This document shows positions 33,348 through 41,929 of a stretch of DNA of 64,000 nucleotides, one piece after another (positions within the stretch are counted from its first letter, which is position 1; each line of letters begins with the position of its first letter). This DNA comes from Georgenia soli (GTDB taxonomy: Bacteria; Actinomycetota; Actinomycetes; Actinomycetales; Actinomycetaceae): the NCBI RefSeq assembly GCF_002563695.1, contig NZ_PDJI01000004.1:868001-932000 (forward strand). The letters run 5' to 3'. A program made the translations under genes and the position numbers. The notes under the pieces were generated by a model, which saw only the letters and a program-made list of their open reading frames with translations, had not been told where the DNA came from and did no database searches.

Positions 33348-34868
33348 ATGCGAACCCAGCTCGAGGTGGAGCGGAAGTTCACCGTGGACGACGGCTTCCG
33401 GCCGGACCGTGTGCCCCTGGCCGACGGACTGGTGCTCGCCGCTGCCGACGAGCTGGACCTGCGCAGCACGTACGTGGACACCCCCGACCTGAGGCTCGCC
33501 GCACGCGGCGTCACGCTGCGGCGCCGGACCGGGGGCGTGGACGACGGGTGGCACCTGAAACTTCCGGCGGGACCGGACGGGCGCACGGAGGTCCACGAGC
33601 CGCCGGGGCCGGAGGGGACGACGCCGCCCGAGCGGCTGCGGCACCTCGTGGCCGTGCACGTGCGCGACGGCCGGCTGCTGCCGGTGGCCAGGCTCCGGAC
33701 CCGGCGGGCGGTCTACCGGATCACGGACGGCTCCCCCGACGCGCCGGTGCTCGCCGAGCTGGTCGACGACCGGGTCACCGCCGAGTCGCTCGGCGAGGAG
33801 ATGACCGTGACCACCTGGCGCGAGCTCGAGGTCGAGCTGGCCGACGGCGGGGCCGACCTGCTCGACCGGGTGGAGCAGTCGCTGCGGGCCGCCGGCGCCG
33901 AGCCCGCGCCCGGGCCGTCGAAGCTGCTCCGGGCTCTGGGTGACCGCGTCCCGCACCCGGCGGCCGTGCCCGAGATCGGCAGGCGGTCCACGGCGGCCGA
34001 CGTGGTGCTCGCCTACGTCACCGCACAGGTCCGGGCGCTGACGGACGCCGACCCGGGGGTGCGGCTGAACACCCCGGACGCGGTGCACCAGATGCGCGTC
34101 GCCTCCAGGCGGCTGCGCTCCGCCCTGAAGACGTTCCGCGACGTCCTCGACCGGGGGCGGACGGACCCGCTGCGCGCGGAGCTGCGCTGGCTCGCCCACG
34201 TGCTCGGGGGCGCCCGCGACACGGAGGTCATGCACGCCCGCGTGCGCACCCTGCTCCTGGCCGGACCCGACGACGAGGCCCGCGTCGTCACCGTGCGCCG
34301 GGTCGACCACGAGCTCGGCGAGCGTCACGGGAGGGCGCTCGGCGCCGCCCGGACGGAGCTGGACGGAGCCAGGTACTTCCGCGTCCTGGACGACCTCGAC
34401 GCCCTGCTGGCGGACCCTCACCTGACCTCCCGCGCAGGCCGGCCCGCCCGCAAGGAGCTGCCCCGCCGGGTGCGCAGCGCCTACCGCGACGTCCGGCGCT
34501 GTCACGACCTCGCGGAGGCTGCGTCGCCGGGGAGGGAGCGAGAGCTGGCGCTGCACGAGGTGCGCAAGGCGGCCAAGCGCGCGCGCTACGCCGCGGAGGC
34601 CGTCGCGCCGGTCGCGGGCAAGCGGGCCCGGCGGTTCGCCGGCGCCATGGAGGAGATCCAGGACGTCCTGGGCGAGCACCGGGACAGCATCGTGACGCAG
34701 GAGATCCTCGCGGGCACCGTCGCCCGGGCGCGGGAGGCGGGCGAGGACACCTTCGCGCTGGGGCGGGTCGTCGGCCTCGAGGAGGCCGGCGCCACCGCCG
34801 CCGCGGCCGGCTACGCCGAGGCGTGGCGAGCGGGGTCCAGGAAGAAGCTGCGCGCCTGGGCGACATGA
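33348..34868 (+). CDS. CYTH and CHAD domain protein
   Basis: A 506-residue protein. The N-terminal CYTH domain (about 1-190) shows the ExExK signature as EVERKF and arginine/glutamate-rich strands of a triphosphate tunnel. The C-terminal CHAD domain (about 215-500) has VHQMRVASRRLRSALKTF, LGGARDTEVMHARV and EVRKAAKRARYAAE, with histidines and basic residues that bind polyphosphate. A role at polyphosphate granules or as a triphosphatase is expected from the family. A TAGATT hexamer (33306-33311) and GGGACGAGG precede the ATG. Confidence 0.92.
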   Translation: MRTQLEVERKFTVDDGFRPDRVPLADGLVLAAADELDLRSTYVDTPDLRLAARGVTLRRRTGGVDDGWHLKLPAGPDGRTEVHEPPGPEGTTPPERLRHLVAVHVRDGRLLPVARLRTRRAVYRITDGSPDAPVLAELVDDRVTAESLGEEMTVTTWRELEVELADGGADLLDRVEQSLRAAGAEPAPGPSKLLRALGDRVPHPAAVPEIGRRSTAADVVLAYVTAQVRALTDADPGVRLNTPDAVHQMRVASRRLRSALKTFRDVLDRGRTDPLRAELRWLAHVLGGARDTEVMHARVRTLLLAGPDDEARVVTVRRVDHELGERHGRALGAARTELDGARYFRVLDDLDALLADPHLTSRAGRPARKELPRRVRSAYRDVRRCHDLAEAASPGRERELALHEVRKAAKRARYAAEAVAPVAGKRARRFAGAMEEIQDVLGEHRDSIVTQEILAGTVARAREAGEDTFALGRVVGLEEAGATAAAAGYAEAWRAGSRKKLRAWAT

Positions 34869-34957
34869 GCGGGACGCCGGGGGTGAGCGGGACGCCCGGG
34901 TTGGGCGAGGCGCTCAGGATGAGCGAGGCACGCGGCATGCGAGGCGCCGGAAGGGTG

Positions 34958-35395
34958 TCAGTCGCCGCCGCTCTGGCGCGACGTCAGCTCGTCGACGAGC
35001 AGCGAGCCGGCGATGCCGAGCATGAACACGTCCTTGGCGATGCCCGTGCCTTCCTGGGACGGCTTGATGCGCGAGCCCTCCTCCGTGAGCCCTGGCGTGC
35101 GGGTGTACATGTACAGCAGCGAGCCGGAGAACCCGGCAAGGCCCAGGGCCGCGAGCCAGGTGGGCACCAGCGGGACGAGCAGCGCGGCCCCGAGCGTGAT
35201 CTCCCCGGCGGAGACGAGCTTGCCGAAGTCCTTCGGGGACATCTGCTTCAGCTGCGGGAAGGCGTTGGCCGCCATGCCCTGCAGACCGGCCGCCGCGTCG
35301 TCGGGAAGATGGCGCTTCCCCAGGCCGGAGTTGAGGATGAACGCCCCCGCGGCGACGCGGGAGGGGACGTGACGGAGCTTGATCGGCAGACCCAT
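34958..35395 (-). CDS. DoxX-like membrane protein
   Basis: A 145-residue membrane protein. It starts MGLPIKLRHVPSRVAAGAF, has about three to four helices (including LGAALLVPLVPTWLAALGLAG and KDVFMLGIAGSLLVDEL), and resembles small DoxX-family proteins of Actinobacteria. Function unknown. The ATG at 35395 was chosen because GGAGG lies 6 nt before it; the 63-nt longer frame lacks this. It is convergent with the CYTH-CHAD gene. Confidence 0.75.
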   Translation of the reverse strand: MGLPIKLRHVPSRVAAGAFILNSGLGKRHLPDDAAAGLQGMAANAFPQLKQMSPKDFGKLVSAGEITLGAALLVPLVPTWLAALGLAGFSGSLLYMYTRTPGLTEEGSRIKPSQEGTGIAKDVFMLGIAGSLLVDELTSRQSGGD

Positions 35396-35475
35396 GACGG
35401 ACCTCCAGACCGGGTGCACGGACATGGCCACGGTAGCCCCGCCACGGGGGCGGCGCACGAGGGCGTTACGCGGGG

Positions 35476-36003
35476 TCAGCGGTGCAGGCGCAGGCTCATC
35501 GCCCGCTGAGCCTCACGCTCGTCCTGCTTCTCCCGCAGGGTCTGGCGCTTGTCCCACTCCTGCTTGCCGCGCGCCAGGGCGATCTCGACCTTGGCGCGCC
35601 CCTTGGTGAAGTACAGCTCGAGGGGCACGATCGTGTGTCCCTTCTCCCGGGTCTTCACGGCCAGCTTCTCGATCTCCTCCTTGTGCAGGAGGAGCTTGCG
35701 CTTGCGGCGCGGGCCGTGGTTGGTCCACGACCCCTGGGCGTACTCGGGGATGTGGACGTTGTGCAGCCACGCCTCGCCGTACCGGTCGATCTCGATCCAG
35801 CCGTCCACGAGGGACGCGCGGCCCATGCGCAGCGCCTTGACCTCGGTGCCGGTCAGCGACAGGCCCGCCTCGAACGTCTCGTCGATGTGGTAGTCGTGGC
35901 GCGCCTTCTTGTTGCGCGCGACGACCTTCTTGGCGTCCGCCTCGGCCTTGGCCCGCTGCGCCGCTGTGGGCTTCTTCGCCCCGGGTGCCTTCGTGCCGGC
36001 CAC
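35476..36003 (-). CDS. smpB: SsrA-binding protein SmpB
   Basis: A 175-residue partner of tmRNA in trans-translation. It has a Lys/Ala-rich N-terminus (about 35 residues), then the conserved core [20 protein letters not shown] with [27 protein letters not shown] and [16 protein letters not shown]. The basic C-terminal tail [14 protein letters not shown] enters the mRNA channel. Translation starts at GTG. The core is followed by a short extra arginine-rich end. Confidence 0.95.
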   Translation of the reverse strand: MAGTKAPGAKKPTAAQRAKAEADAKKVVARNKKARHDYHIDETFEAGLSLTGTEVKALRMGRASLVDGWIEIDRYGEAWLHNVHIPEYAQGSWTNHGPRRKRKLLLHKEEIEKLAVKTREKGHTIVPLELYFTKGRAKVEIALARGKQEWDKRQTLREKQDEREAQRAMSLRLHR

Positions 36004-36050
36004 CGTGGACCCCTCTCCTGTCGCTGCCCTTCTCCGCGCCCTCCGGCGCG

Positions 36051-36072
36051 CGGCCCCGTCCTGCCGGGGCCG
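36051..36072 (-). terminator. Hairpin between the SpoIIM-like gene and smpB
   Basis: An 8-bp G+C-only stem (36051-36058 with 36065-36072) with a 6-nt loop lies about 80 nt after the SpoIIM-like stop and before smpB. No U-tract is present. Confidence 0.45.
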
Positions 36073-36150
36073 ACCCTCAAGACTATGCCAGCGCCGCCGT
36101 CGGGATCGACCGGATATGCCGATGGCGGACGCCGCCCCGCCCGGTCCCGC

Positions 36151-37146
36151 TCAGCCGGCCTGGGCCAGGGTGTGGCCGGCGAGGTCCTCCTCCAGGTCAC
36201 CGGTCTCGCCGGCGGCGACGGCACGACGGCCCAGCACGATCGTGTACGTCCAGTACCCCGCGAGCACGAGCGCGCCGATGACGAGCTTGAGCCAGCCGGG
36301 CAGCACCGAGGGGGTGACGAACCCCTCGACGAGCCCGGAGACGGCGAGCACGAGCACCAGCCCGACGGCGACCGTGACGAGCGAGCGGCCCTCCTGGGCG
36401 AGCGCGCTCGCCCGGGTACGTCCGCCCGGCGCCACCGCCGTCCAGAACAGCTTCAGCCCGGTGCCGCCGGCGATGAAGATGGCCGTCAGCTCCATCAGAC
36501 CGTGCGGGAGGATCAGGCCGAAGAAGACCCCGAGGTCGCCGTACACGGACATGATCGCCCCGGCCTGGCCCACCCCGACGGCGTTGGCGAAGAGCACGTA
36601 CACCGGGAAGACACCGGTGATCCCGAGCCCGATGCACTGCGCCGCGATCCAGGCGTTGTTCGTCCAGACCTGGGCGGCGAAGTCGGGCGCCGGGTAGTCG
36701 GAGTAGTAGGCCTCGAACGCCTCCTGCGCGTAGCTCTCGAGCTGGCTCGGGGAGCCGAGCCCCGCCAGGACCGCCGGGGTGCTCGCCGCGTGCACGCCGA
36801 CGCCGACGGCCAGCGCCACCCAGGCGACCATCACGCCGACCGTCCACCACCGGACCCGGTAGAACGCTGCCGGGAGCGTGAGGACGAAGAAGCGGGAGAC
36901 GTCGGCGAGTCGCAGCTCGTGCGCGCCGGCCACGCGCCCACGGGCCTGGCCGAGCACGGTCGAGAGCCTGCCGACGAGGTGAGGGTCGGGGGCGGAGGTG
37001 CGCACCGCGGAGAGGTGCCCGGCGGTGGTCTGGTACAGCCGGACGAGCTCGTCGACCTCGGGACCGCTCAGCCGCCGCTGCCTGCTGAGCTGCTCGAGCC
37101 GCCGCCACTCCGGCTCGTGCACCGCGGCGAAGGCGTCGACGTCCAC
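36151..37146 (-). CDS. SpoIIM-family (DUF95) membrane protein
   Basis: A 331-residue protein. A soluble N-terminal part (VDVDAFAAVHEPEWRRLEQL) is followed by about six helices with the family motifs VGVGQAGAIMSVYG, FFGLILPHGLMELTAIFIAGGTGL and VAVGLVLVLAVSGLVEGFV. The organism need not sporulate: such proteins are common in non-sporulating Actinobacteria next to RDD-family genes. AGGG lies 8 nt before the GTG at 37146. It is divergent from the RDD gene with only 18 nt between start codons. Confidence 0.88.
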   Translation of the reverse strand: MDVDAFAAVHEPEWRRLEQLSRQRRLSGPEVDELVRLYQTTAGHLSAVRTSAPDPHLVGRLSTVLGQARGRVAGAHELRLADVSRFFVLTLPAAFYRVRWWTVGVMVAWVALAVGVGVHAASTPAVLAGLGSPSQLESYAQEAFEAYYSDYPAPDFAAQVWTNNAWIAAQCIGLGITGVFPVYVLFANAVGVGQAGAIMSVYGDLGVFFGLILPHGLMELTAIFIAGGTGLKLFWTAVAPGGRTRASALAQEGRSLVTVAVGLVLVLAVSGLVEGFVTPSVLPGWLKLVIGALVLAGYWTYTIVLGRRAVAAGETGDLEEDLAGHTLAQAG

Positions 37147-37151
37147 ACCGG

Positions 37152-37157
37152 TACCCT
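37152..37157 (+). promoter_or_regulatory. -10 element of a leaderless RDD gene promoter
   Basis: TACCCT ends 7 nt before the GTG start of the RDD gene. No Shine-Dalgarno is present. The element lies within the 18-nt gap and overlaps the ribosome site of the divergent gene. Confidence 0.45.
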
Positions 37158-37164
37158 GCCACAG

Positions 37165-38037
37165 GTGAGCACCACGGCCCGCAGGTCCGGCCCCGAGGCG
37201 GCCCTGGCGCGCGCCCGCCTGCAGGAGGACCTCATCGTCACGGGCGAGGCGGTCGCGCTGGAGATCCGGCCCGCCTCCGTGGGGGTGCGGGTGCTCGGCG
37301 CCGTCCTCGACGCCGCGGTCTACGCCATGGGTGCGGGGCTCCTCGTGATGGCGGCGTCCGAGCTGCTCATGGGCCTCAACTCCGCCCAGCTGGGCGTGCT
37401 GCAGGTCAGCGTGCTGGCCGCCGTCATGGTGCTCGCCCCCACCACCGTGGAGACCCTCACCCGCGGGCGGTCCCTGGGCAAGCTCGCCACCGGCATCCGC
37501 GTGGTCCGCGACGACGGCGGCCCCGTGCGGCTGCGGCACGCGCTGGTGCGGGCGCTGGTGGGCATCGGCGAGCTGTGGCTGACCGCGGGCGCCGTCGCGA
37601 TCACCTCGACGGCGGTGAACCGCCGCGGCAAGCGGCTCGGCGACCTGCTCGCCGGCACCTACGCCGTCCGGGTCCGTGGCGGCGAGCGCCGGGAGCCGCC
37701 GCTGGTGATGCCGCCGGAGCTGGCGGCCTGGGCGGCGTCCGCCGACATCCGTGCGCTGCCCGACGGGGTCGGCCTGGCGGCGCGGCGCTTCCTCGGCCGC
37801 ACCGGCACGATGACGCCTCAGTCCCGGGCCCGGATGGGCACCGCCCTGGCGGCGCAGGTGGAGCCGTTCGTCGCCCCGCCCCCGCCGTGGGGCACGCACC
37901 CGGAACGGTTCCTCGCCGCCGTGCTGGTCTCGCGGCGCGACCGCGAGTACGCCGTCGGGCTGCGCGCGCGCCAGCGCGACGAGACGGAGGCGGCCCGCAT
38001 CGCCCGGCTGCCCTACGGGGTGCCCGACTCCCGCTGA
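37165..38037 (+). CDS. RDD-family membrane protein
   Basis: A 290-residue protein. The RDD domain (about 35-170) begins EIRPASVGVRVLGAVLDAAV with the defining Arg and Asp, has three helices and contains GRSLGKLATGIRVVRDDG and NRRGKRLGDLLAGTYAV. The remaining 120 residues are soluble and unrecognised. The GTG at 37165 fits the SpoIIM/RDD divergent arrangement conserved in Actinobacteria. RDD proteins are suspected transporters, but function is unproven. Confidence 0.85.
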   Translation: MSTTARRSGPEAALARARLQEDLIVTGEAVALEIRPASVGVRVLGAVLDAAVYAMGAGLLVMAASELLMGLNSAQLGVLQVSVLAAVMVLAPTTVETLTRGRSLGKLATGIRVVRDDGGPVRLRHALVRALVGIGELWLTAGAVAITSTAVNRRGKRLGDLLAGTYAVRVRGGERREPPLVMPPELAAWAASADIRALPDGVGLAARRFLGRTGTMTPQSRARMGTALAAQVEPFVAPPPPWGTHPERFLAAVLVSRRDREYAVGLRARQRDETEAARIARLPYGVPDSR

Positions 38038-38131
38038 GCGGTGGAACGGATCACGCTTTCCTCCGTCCTGTTCGCACCGGGGGGCGCGTGGGGCTACCGT
38101 CGATCATCACCTTCGGACGGAGCATCCTGGT

Positions 38132-38971
38132 ATGACCCGACAGCTCGTGGTGACCGCCGACGACCTCGGCCTCGGCCCGGCCACCAACGAGGCGATCGTG
38201 GATCTCATGGCGCGCGGCACGGTCACCTCCTCGACACTCATGGCGGTCGCGCCCGGCGCCCGCGACGCGGTCGAGCGCGTCCACGCCGCGGGCGTGCCGG
38301 ACCCCCGCCTGCACGTCACCCTGACGAGCCCGCGCGAGCTGCGGCCGTGGCGCCCGCTCGCCGCCGACGTGCCGTCCCTGACCGACGGTCACGGCCTCTT
38401 CCACGTGGACCTCGCGAGCTCCCAGGAGGGGGCGAGCCCGCAGGACGTCGGCCGCGAGATGGAGGCGCAGCTGTCCTGGATGACCGGCGCCAGGCTGCGC
38501 CCCGACGCCCTCGACTCCCACTCGGGCGTCCTGTACAGCCACCGGGGCGGCCCGCTGATGGACACCGCGCTGCGCTTCTGCGCCGAGCGGTCCCTCGGCT
38601 TCCGCCTCCCGCGCCGCCTGCCCCGACTGCTGGACCTGACGGTCCGGGGGCGGCTGCGTCGGCGCTACGACGAGGCCGTGGCCGCCGCCGGCGCCTACGG
38701 GGTGCGCCTGCCCGAGTCGATCATCGGTGCGTGGCTGCCCGGCCGGCTGCTCACCAGCTACGCGCAGCTGCGCTGGAACGTGCTGAGCCAGCTGCGCTCG
38801 CTGCCCGACGGCATCTCCGAGCTGATCGTGCACCCCGCGCCGGCGGCGGCCGCCGCGCTGCTCGACCGGGCCGAGGGCCGCAAGCGGATGTGGGAGCTGC
38901 GGCTGCTGCAGGACCCGCTCTTCCTGCGGACCCTCCGCAGCGAGGGCGTCCGGCTCGTCCCCTCCTGGTGA
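38132..38971 (+). CDS. ChbG/HpnK-family (YdjC-like) deacetylase
   Basis: A 279-residue polysaccharide deacetylase-like protein. It begins QLVVTADDLGLGPATNEAI with the metal-binding aspartates, has LHVTLTSPRELRPWRP with a metal-ligand histidine, and DALDSHSGVLY. Family members remove acetyl groups from chitooligosaccharides (ChbG) or hopanoid N-acetylglucosamine (HpnK). GGAG and a TACCGT hexamer (38095-38100) precede the ATG. It is monocistronic. Substrate cannot be told from sequence. Confidence 0.85.
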   Translation: MTRQLVVTADDLGLGPATNEAIVDLMARGTVTSSTLMAVAPGARDAVERVHAAGVPDPRLHVTLTSPRELRPWRPLAADVPSLTDGHGLFHVDLASSQEGASPQDVGREMEAQLSWMTGARLRPDALDSHSGVLYSHRGGPLMDTALRFCAERSLGFRLPRRLPRLLDLTVRGRLRRRYDEAVAAAGAYGVRLPESIIGAWLPGRLLTSYAQLRWNVLSQLRSLPDGISELIVHPAPAAAAALLDRAEGRKRMWELRLLQDPLFLRTLRSEGVRLVPSW

Positions 38972-39050
38972 CGGCGCGGCCCTCCTACCGTCGCGGGGAT
39001 CTTGTCCGCCCGGACGCCTCGCCTGACCGGGCCTGCGCGCTGGCCGGAGC

Positions 39051-40010
39051 TCACACCGTCTCGGGGGCCGGGACGCCGAGGGCCGGCAGGGAGGCGCGGC
39101 GCAGCTCGTCGTACCGGACCGCGACGACGCCGCCGACGATGAGCACCCCACCCAGGAGCTGGACGGGCAGGGGCAGCTCGCCGAGCAGCAGCCACGCGAA
39201 CAGCACGGAGAAGAGCACCTCCGACAGGCCCACGAACGCCGCGACGGTCGAGCCGAGCCGGCGGGTGCCGGCGATCCCCAGCGCGTAGGCGAGTGCCGCG
39301 GCGACGACGACCAGCAGCACAACGGGCACGAACCAGGGCAGCGCGGTGCCGGCCAGGCGCACGTCCGCCGTCGACCAGGTCAGCGGCATGACCCCGGCCA
39401 GACCCGCCAGGGCGAGGGCCGCCGTCGCCACGACCATCCCGCCCGCGGCCATGACGATCGGCGGCAGGCCGGACGTCTCGTGGGCGGAGAGGACGAAGTA
39501 GACGGCGAGGCCGACGGCGGCGCCGAGGCCCCACATCGCGCCGGCCGGGTCCACGCGCATGCCGCCGGTGACGTCGAGGACGAGCACCAGCCCGGCGAGG
39601 GAGAGCACGATGCCCAGCAGCGTGAAGCGCCGGGGCCGGCGGCCGTGCCGCAGCCACAGCCACCCGACGACGAGCACCGGCCCGAGGTACTCCAGCAGGA
39701 GGGCCACGCCGACCGAGAGGGTCGTGACGGCGTTGAAGTAGAAGAGCTGGCAGGCGGCCATGGCCACGAGCCCGTACGCGGCGATCGTGCCCGCGTGCCG
39801 GCGCAGCAGGTGCCAGCGCCCGCGCAGCGCGAGGACCGCCGGGACGGCGAGGAGGAGCGCCGCCCCGCCGATGCGCGTGAGGACGGCGGCGCCGGGAGTC
39901 CAGCCGGTCTCGAGCAGCGACTTGGCCAGCGACCCGGAGGTGCCGAAGGCGGCGGCGGAGACGAGGGCGAGCCACAGGCCGGTGGCGCGCCGCGCGGTCA
40001 GCTCGTCCAC
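39051..40010 (-). CDS. EamA/DMT-family exporter
   Basis: A 319-residue membrane protein with about ten helices in two EamA repeats. Visible marks: GLWLALVSAAAFGTSGSLAK in helix 1, EYLGPVLVVGWLW in the first repeat, and GLSEVLFSVLFAWLLLGELPL plus QLLGGVLIVGGV in the second. Such proteins export amino acids or metabolites. The GTG start faces a CGNR regulator gene across 120 nt, a frequent pairing suggesting control by that regulator. Confidence 0.88.
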   Translation of the reverse strand: MDELTARRATGLWLALVSAAAFGTSGSLAKSLLETGWTPGAAVLTRIGGAALLLAVPAVLALRGRWHLLRRHAGTIAAYGLVAMAACQLFYFNAVTTLSVGVALLLEYLGPVLVVGWLWLRHGRRPRRFTLLGIVLSLAGLVLVLDVTGGMRVDPAGAMWGLGAAVGLAVYFVLSAHETSGLPPIVMAAGGMVVATAALALAGLAGVMPLTWSTADVRLAGTALPWFVPVVLLVVVAAALAYALGIAGTRRLGSTVAAFVGLSEVLFSVLFAWLLLGELPLPVQLLGGVLIVGGVVAVRYDELRRASLPALGVPAPETV

Positions 40011-40086
40011 GGGCGCACCGCCTTCCGCGTCACCTGCACCGGCCGACCCCGGGTTCGGGCACCGTCGCCACTGTCAGGACCAAAGT

Positions 40087-40102
40087 TCGTTACGCTCGTT
40101 AC
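40087..40102. promoter_or_regulatory. Direct-repeat operator between exporter and CGNR regulator genes
   Basis: TCGTTAC occurs at 40087-40093 and 40096-40102, a 9-bp period. The second copy overlaps a TACAGT -10 hexamer (40100-40105) that could serve the regulator gene, so binding there would repress it. Confidence 0.45.
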
Positions 40103-40130
40103 AGTAGGTTCGCCCAGGACGGGGGTCAAG

Positions 40131-40706
40131 ATGGTCCTCACCCACGACACGGAGGTCGCTCTCAGCACGGCCGCGGCGCTCGTGAACACGCTGGGGCTGC
40201 GCGAGGACCGCCTCCTCACCCCTGCCGACCTCGACGCGTTCGTGGAGCGGTGGCGGTTCACCGGCTCCCGCACCCACGACGACGCCGAGCTGCGGGCGGT
40301 CCGGGACCTGCGCCCGGAGCTGCGCCGGCTGTGGACGGCCGGCAGCAGCGACACCGTGGCCCAGGGGGTCAACGCCCTGCTCGCCGACGCCCGGGCGCTG
40401 CCCCAGCTCGTCCGGCACGACGACTGGGACTGGCACCTGCACGCCACGGTGCCCGAGGCCCCGCTGGCCACCCGCATGGCCGTCGAGGCGGCGATGGCGC
40501 TGGCCGACGTCGTGCGGGCGGGCGAGCTGGGGCGGCTGCGGGTGTGCGCGGGCGAGGACTGCGAGGACCTGGTGGTGGACCTGTCGCGCAACCGCTCGCG
40601 CCGGTTCTGCGAGGGCGGCTGCGCCAACCGCGCCCACGTGGCCGCCTACCGCGCCCGGCAGGCGGGCGGGTGGGGCCACGGGGCGGGCGCGCGACGCGGT
40701 GACTAG
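40131..40706 (+). CDS. CGNR zinc-finger transcriptional regulator
   Basis: A 191-residue protein. An N-terminal ABATE-like helical domain (about 1-135, with LVNTLGLREDRLLTPADL) may bind a ligand. The C-terminal zinc finger has cysteines in LRVCAGEDCEDL and RFCEGGCANRAHVAAYR; the usual CGNR tetrad reads CANR. Divergent from an EamA exporter, which it likely controls. Its TAG stop overlaps that of the convergent ABC permease gene through a shared CTAG. Confidence 0.87.
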   Translation: MVLTHDTEVALSTAAALVNTLGLREDRLLTPADLDAFVERWRFTGSRTHDDAELRAVRDLRPELRRLWTAGSSDTVAQGVNALLADARALPQLVRHDDWDWHLHATVPEAPLATRMAVEAAMALADVVRAGELGRLRVCAGEDCEDLVVDLSRNRSRRFCEGGCANRAHVAAYRARQAGGWGHGAGARRGD

Positions 40707-41929
40707 ACCTCGAGCCTGAGCGCCTGGCGCCAGGTGAGCGCCGTGCCGCCCTGCAGGACGGCGCGCTGGTAGACCCGCTCCCCCAGCCGCACCAGCAGGT
40801 ACGCGGTGACGGCGGTCAGCGCCAGCGACACCGCCGGCTCCCACGCCGGCACGTCCTCGCTGAGCATGCGCACGGGCATCGCCACGGAGGAGACCACCGG
40901 CACGTACGAGGCCACCGTCAGCAGGGTGCCGGTGGCGAAGATGCCGGCGAAGGTCGCCACCATGATCACGCCCATGATGGGGCCGGTGTTTGACTGCAGG
41001 TCCTCCGTGCGGCTGGCCAGCGAGCCGAGCACCGCGAACACCGCCGCCAGCGCCACGAACCCGACGACGAAGAAGACGATGAACCACCCGGAGGCGCCCA
41101 GGATCCAGCCGATGTCCCCCGCCGTGCCCGCGACGTTGAGCCCGATGAGGCCGACCACGGCGTAGAGCGCGATCTGGGCGAGCGCGAGCACCGAGTTGCC
41201 GACGACCTTGCCGTACAGCAGCTGGCGGATCGGGATCGCCGTCGCCAGGATCTCCACCACGCGGTTCTGCTTCTCCTCCAGGACGGACTGGGCGATCGCC
41301 ATGCCGAACACGATGGCGGCCATGTAGAAGAGGAAGGCGAAGACGAAACCGACGACCCGCTGCATCGTGGCCCGGTCGGCGTCGCCCTCGAGCAGCTCGG
41401 TGGTGACGGTCGAGCCGGCGGTCAGCTCCGCCGTCGTCGTCCCGGCAGCCTGGGCGTTGGCCTCGAGGACGGTGGCGCCCACCGCCTCGGTGAGCGCGCG
41501 CCCGAGCCCCTCGTCGACCTCCGTGTCCCCGACGATCGTCCACCCGTCGCCGGTGCCCAGGAGGGCGGCGTCGACGTCCCCGGCCGCCACGGCCTCCCGG
41601 GCCGCGGCGTCGTCGTCGTAGTCGGTGGCCTCCACGCTGTCGCCGGAGTCGTCGGCGGAGACGAGCTCGTGCGCGGCAGCGGCGATCTGGCCGCCGGTGG
41701 CGTCGACGACGGCGACGGTGTGCTCCGTGGTGCGGGAGCCGAAGTAGCCGGAGATCCCGATGCCGGCGGCGATCATCGCCACGGTGACGAGCGTCGAGAT
41801 GAGGAAGTTGCGGTCCCGCAGCTTCACCATGACCTCGCGGACGGCGACCACGAGCCAGGGGCGCTGGACGGCGCCGGGCCGCTCGGCGACGGGGGTCGGC
41901 GTCTCGGTCCTGGGGGCGGTGGTGGTCAT
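40703..41929 (-). CDS. ABC-2 type exporter permease (NatB-like)
   Basis: A 408-residue permease. An N-terminal helix (FLISTLVTVAMIAAGIGI) is followed by a large extracellular domain (about 75-205) with acidic repeats, then five to six helices with the typical VLEEKQNRVVEILATAIPIRQLLYGK motif. It is the NatB/ABC2_membrane_3 type used for Na+, drug or lipid export. It overlaps the ATPase gene by ATGA. Substrate unknown. Confidence 0.88.
   Translation of the reverse strand: MTTTAPRTETPTPVAERPGAVQRPWLVVAVREVMVKLRDRNFLISTLVTVAMIAAGIGISGYFGSRTTEHTVAVVDATGGQIAAAAHELVSADDSGDSVEATDYDDDAAAREAVAAGDVDAALLGTGDGWTIVGDTEVDEGLGRALTEAVGATVLEANAQAAGTTTAELTAGSTVTTELLEGDADRATMQRVVGFVFAFLFYMAAIVFGMAIAQSVLEEKQNRVVEILATAIPIRQLLYGKVVGNSVLALAQIALYAVVGLIGLNVAGTAGDIGWILGASGWFIVFFVVGFVALAAVFAVLGSLASRTEDLQSNTGPIMGVIMVATFAGIFATGTLLTVASYVPVVSSVAMPVRMLSEDVPAWEPAVSLALTAVTAYLLVRLGERVYQRAVLQGGTALTWRQALRLEV

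Noticed and set aside
33209..34679. Upstream extension of the LLM oxidoreductase frame on the minus strand
   Set aside because: It runs antisense through the CYTH-CHAD gene; the family N-terminus begins at the ATG at 33194.
38972..39050. A short GTCCG/CGGAC inverted repeat as a terminator between the ChbG-like and EamA genes
   Set aside because: The 5-bp arms are too short to support a call.
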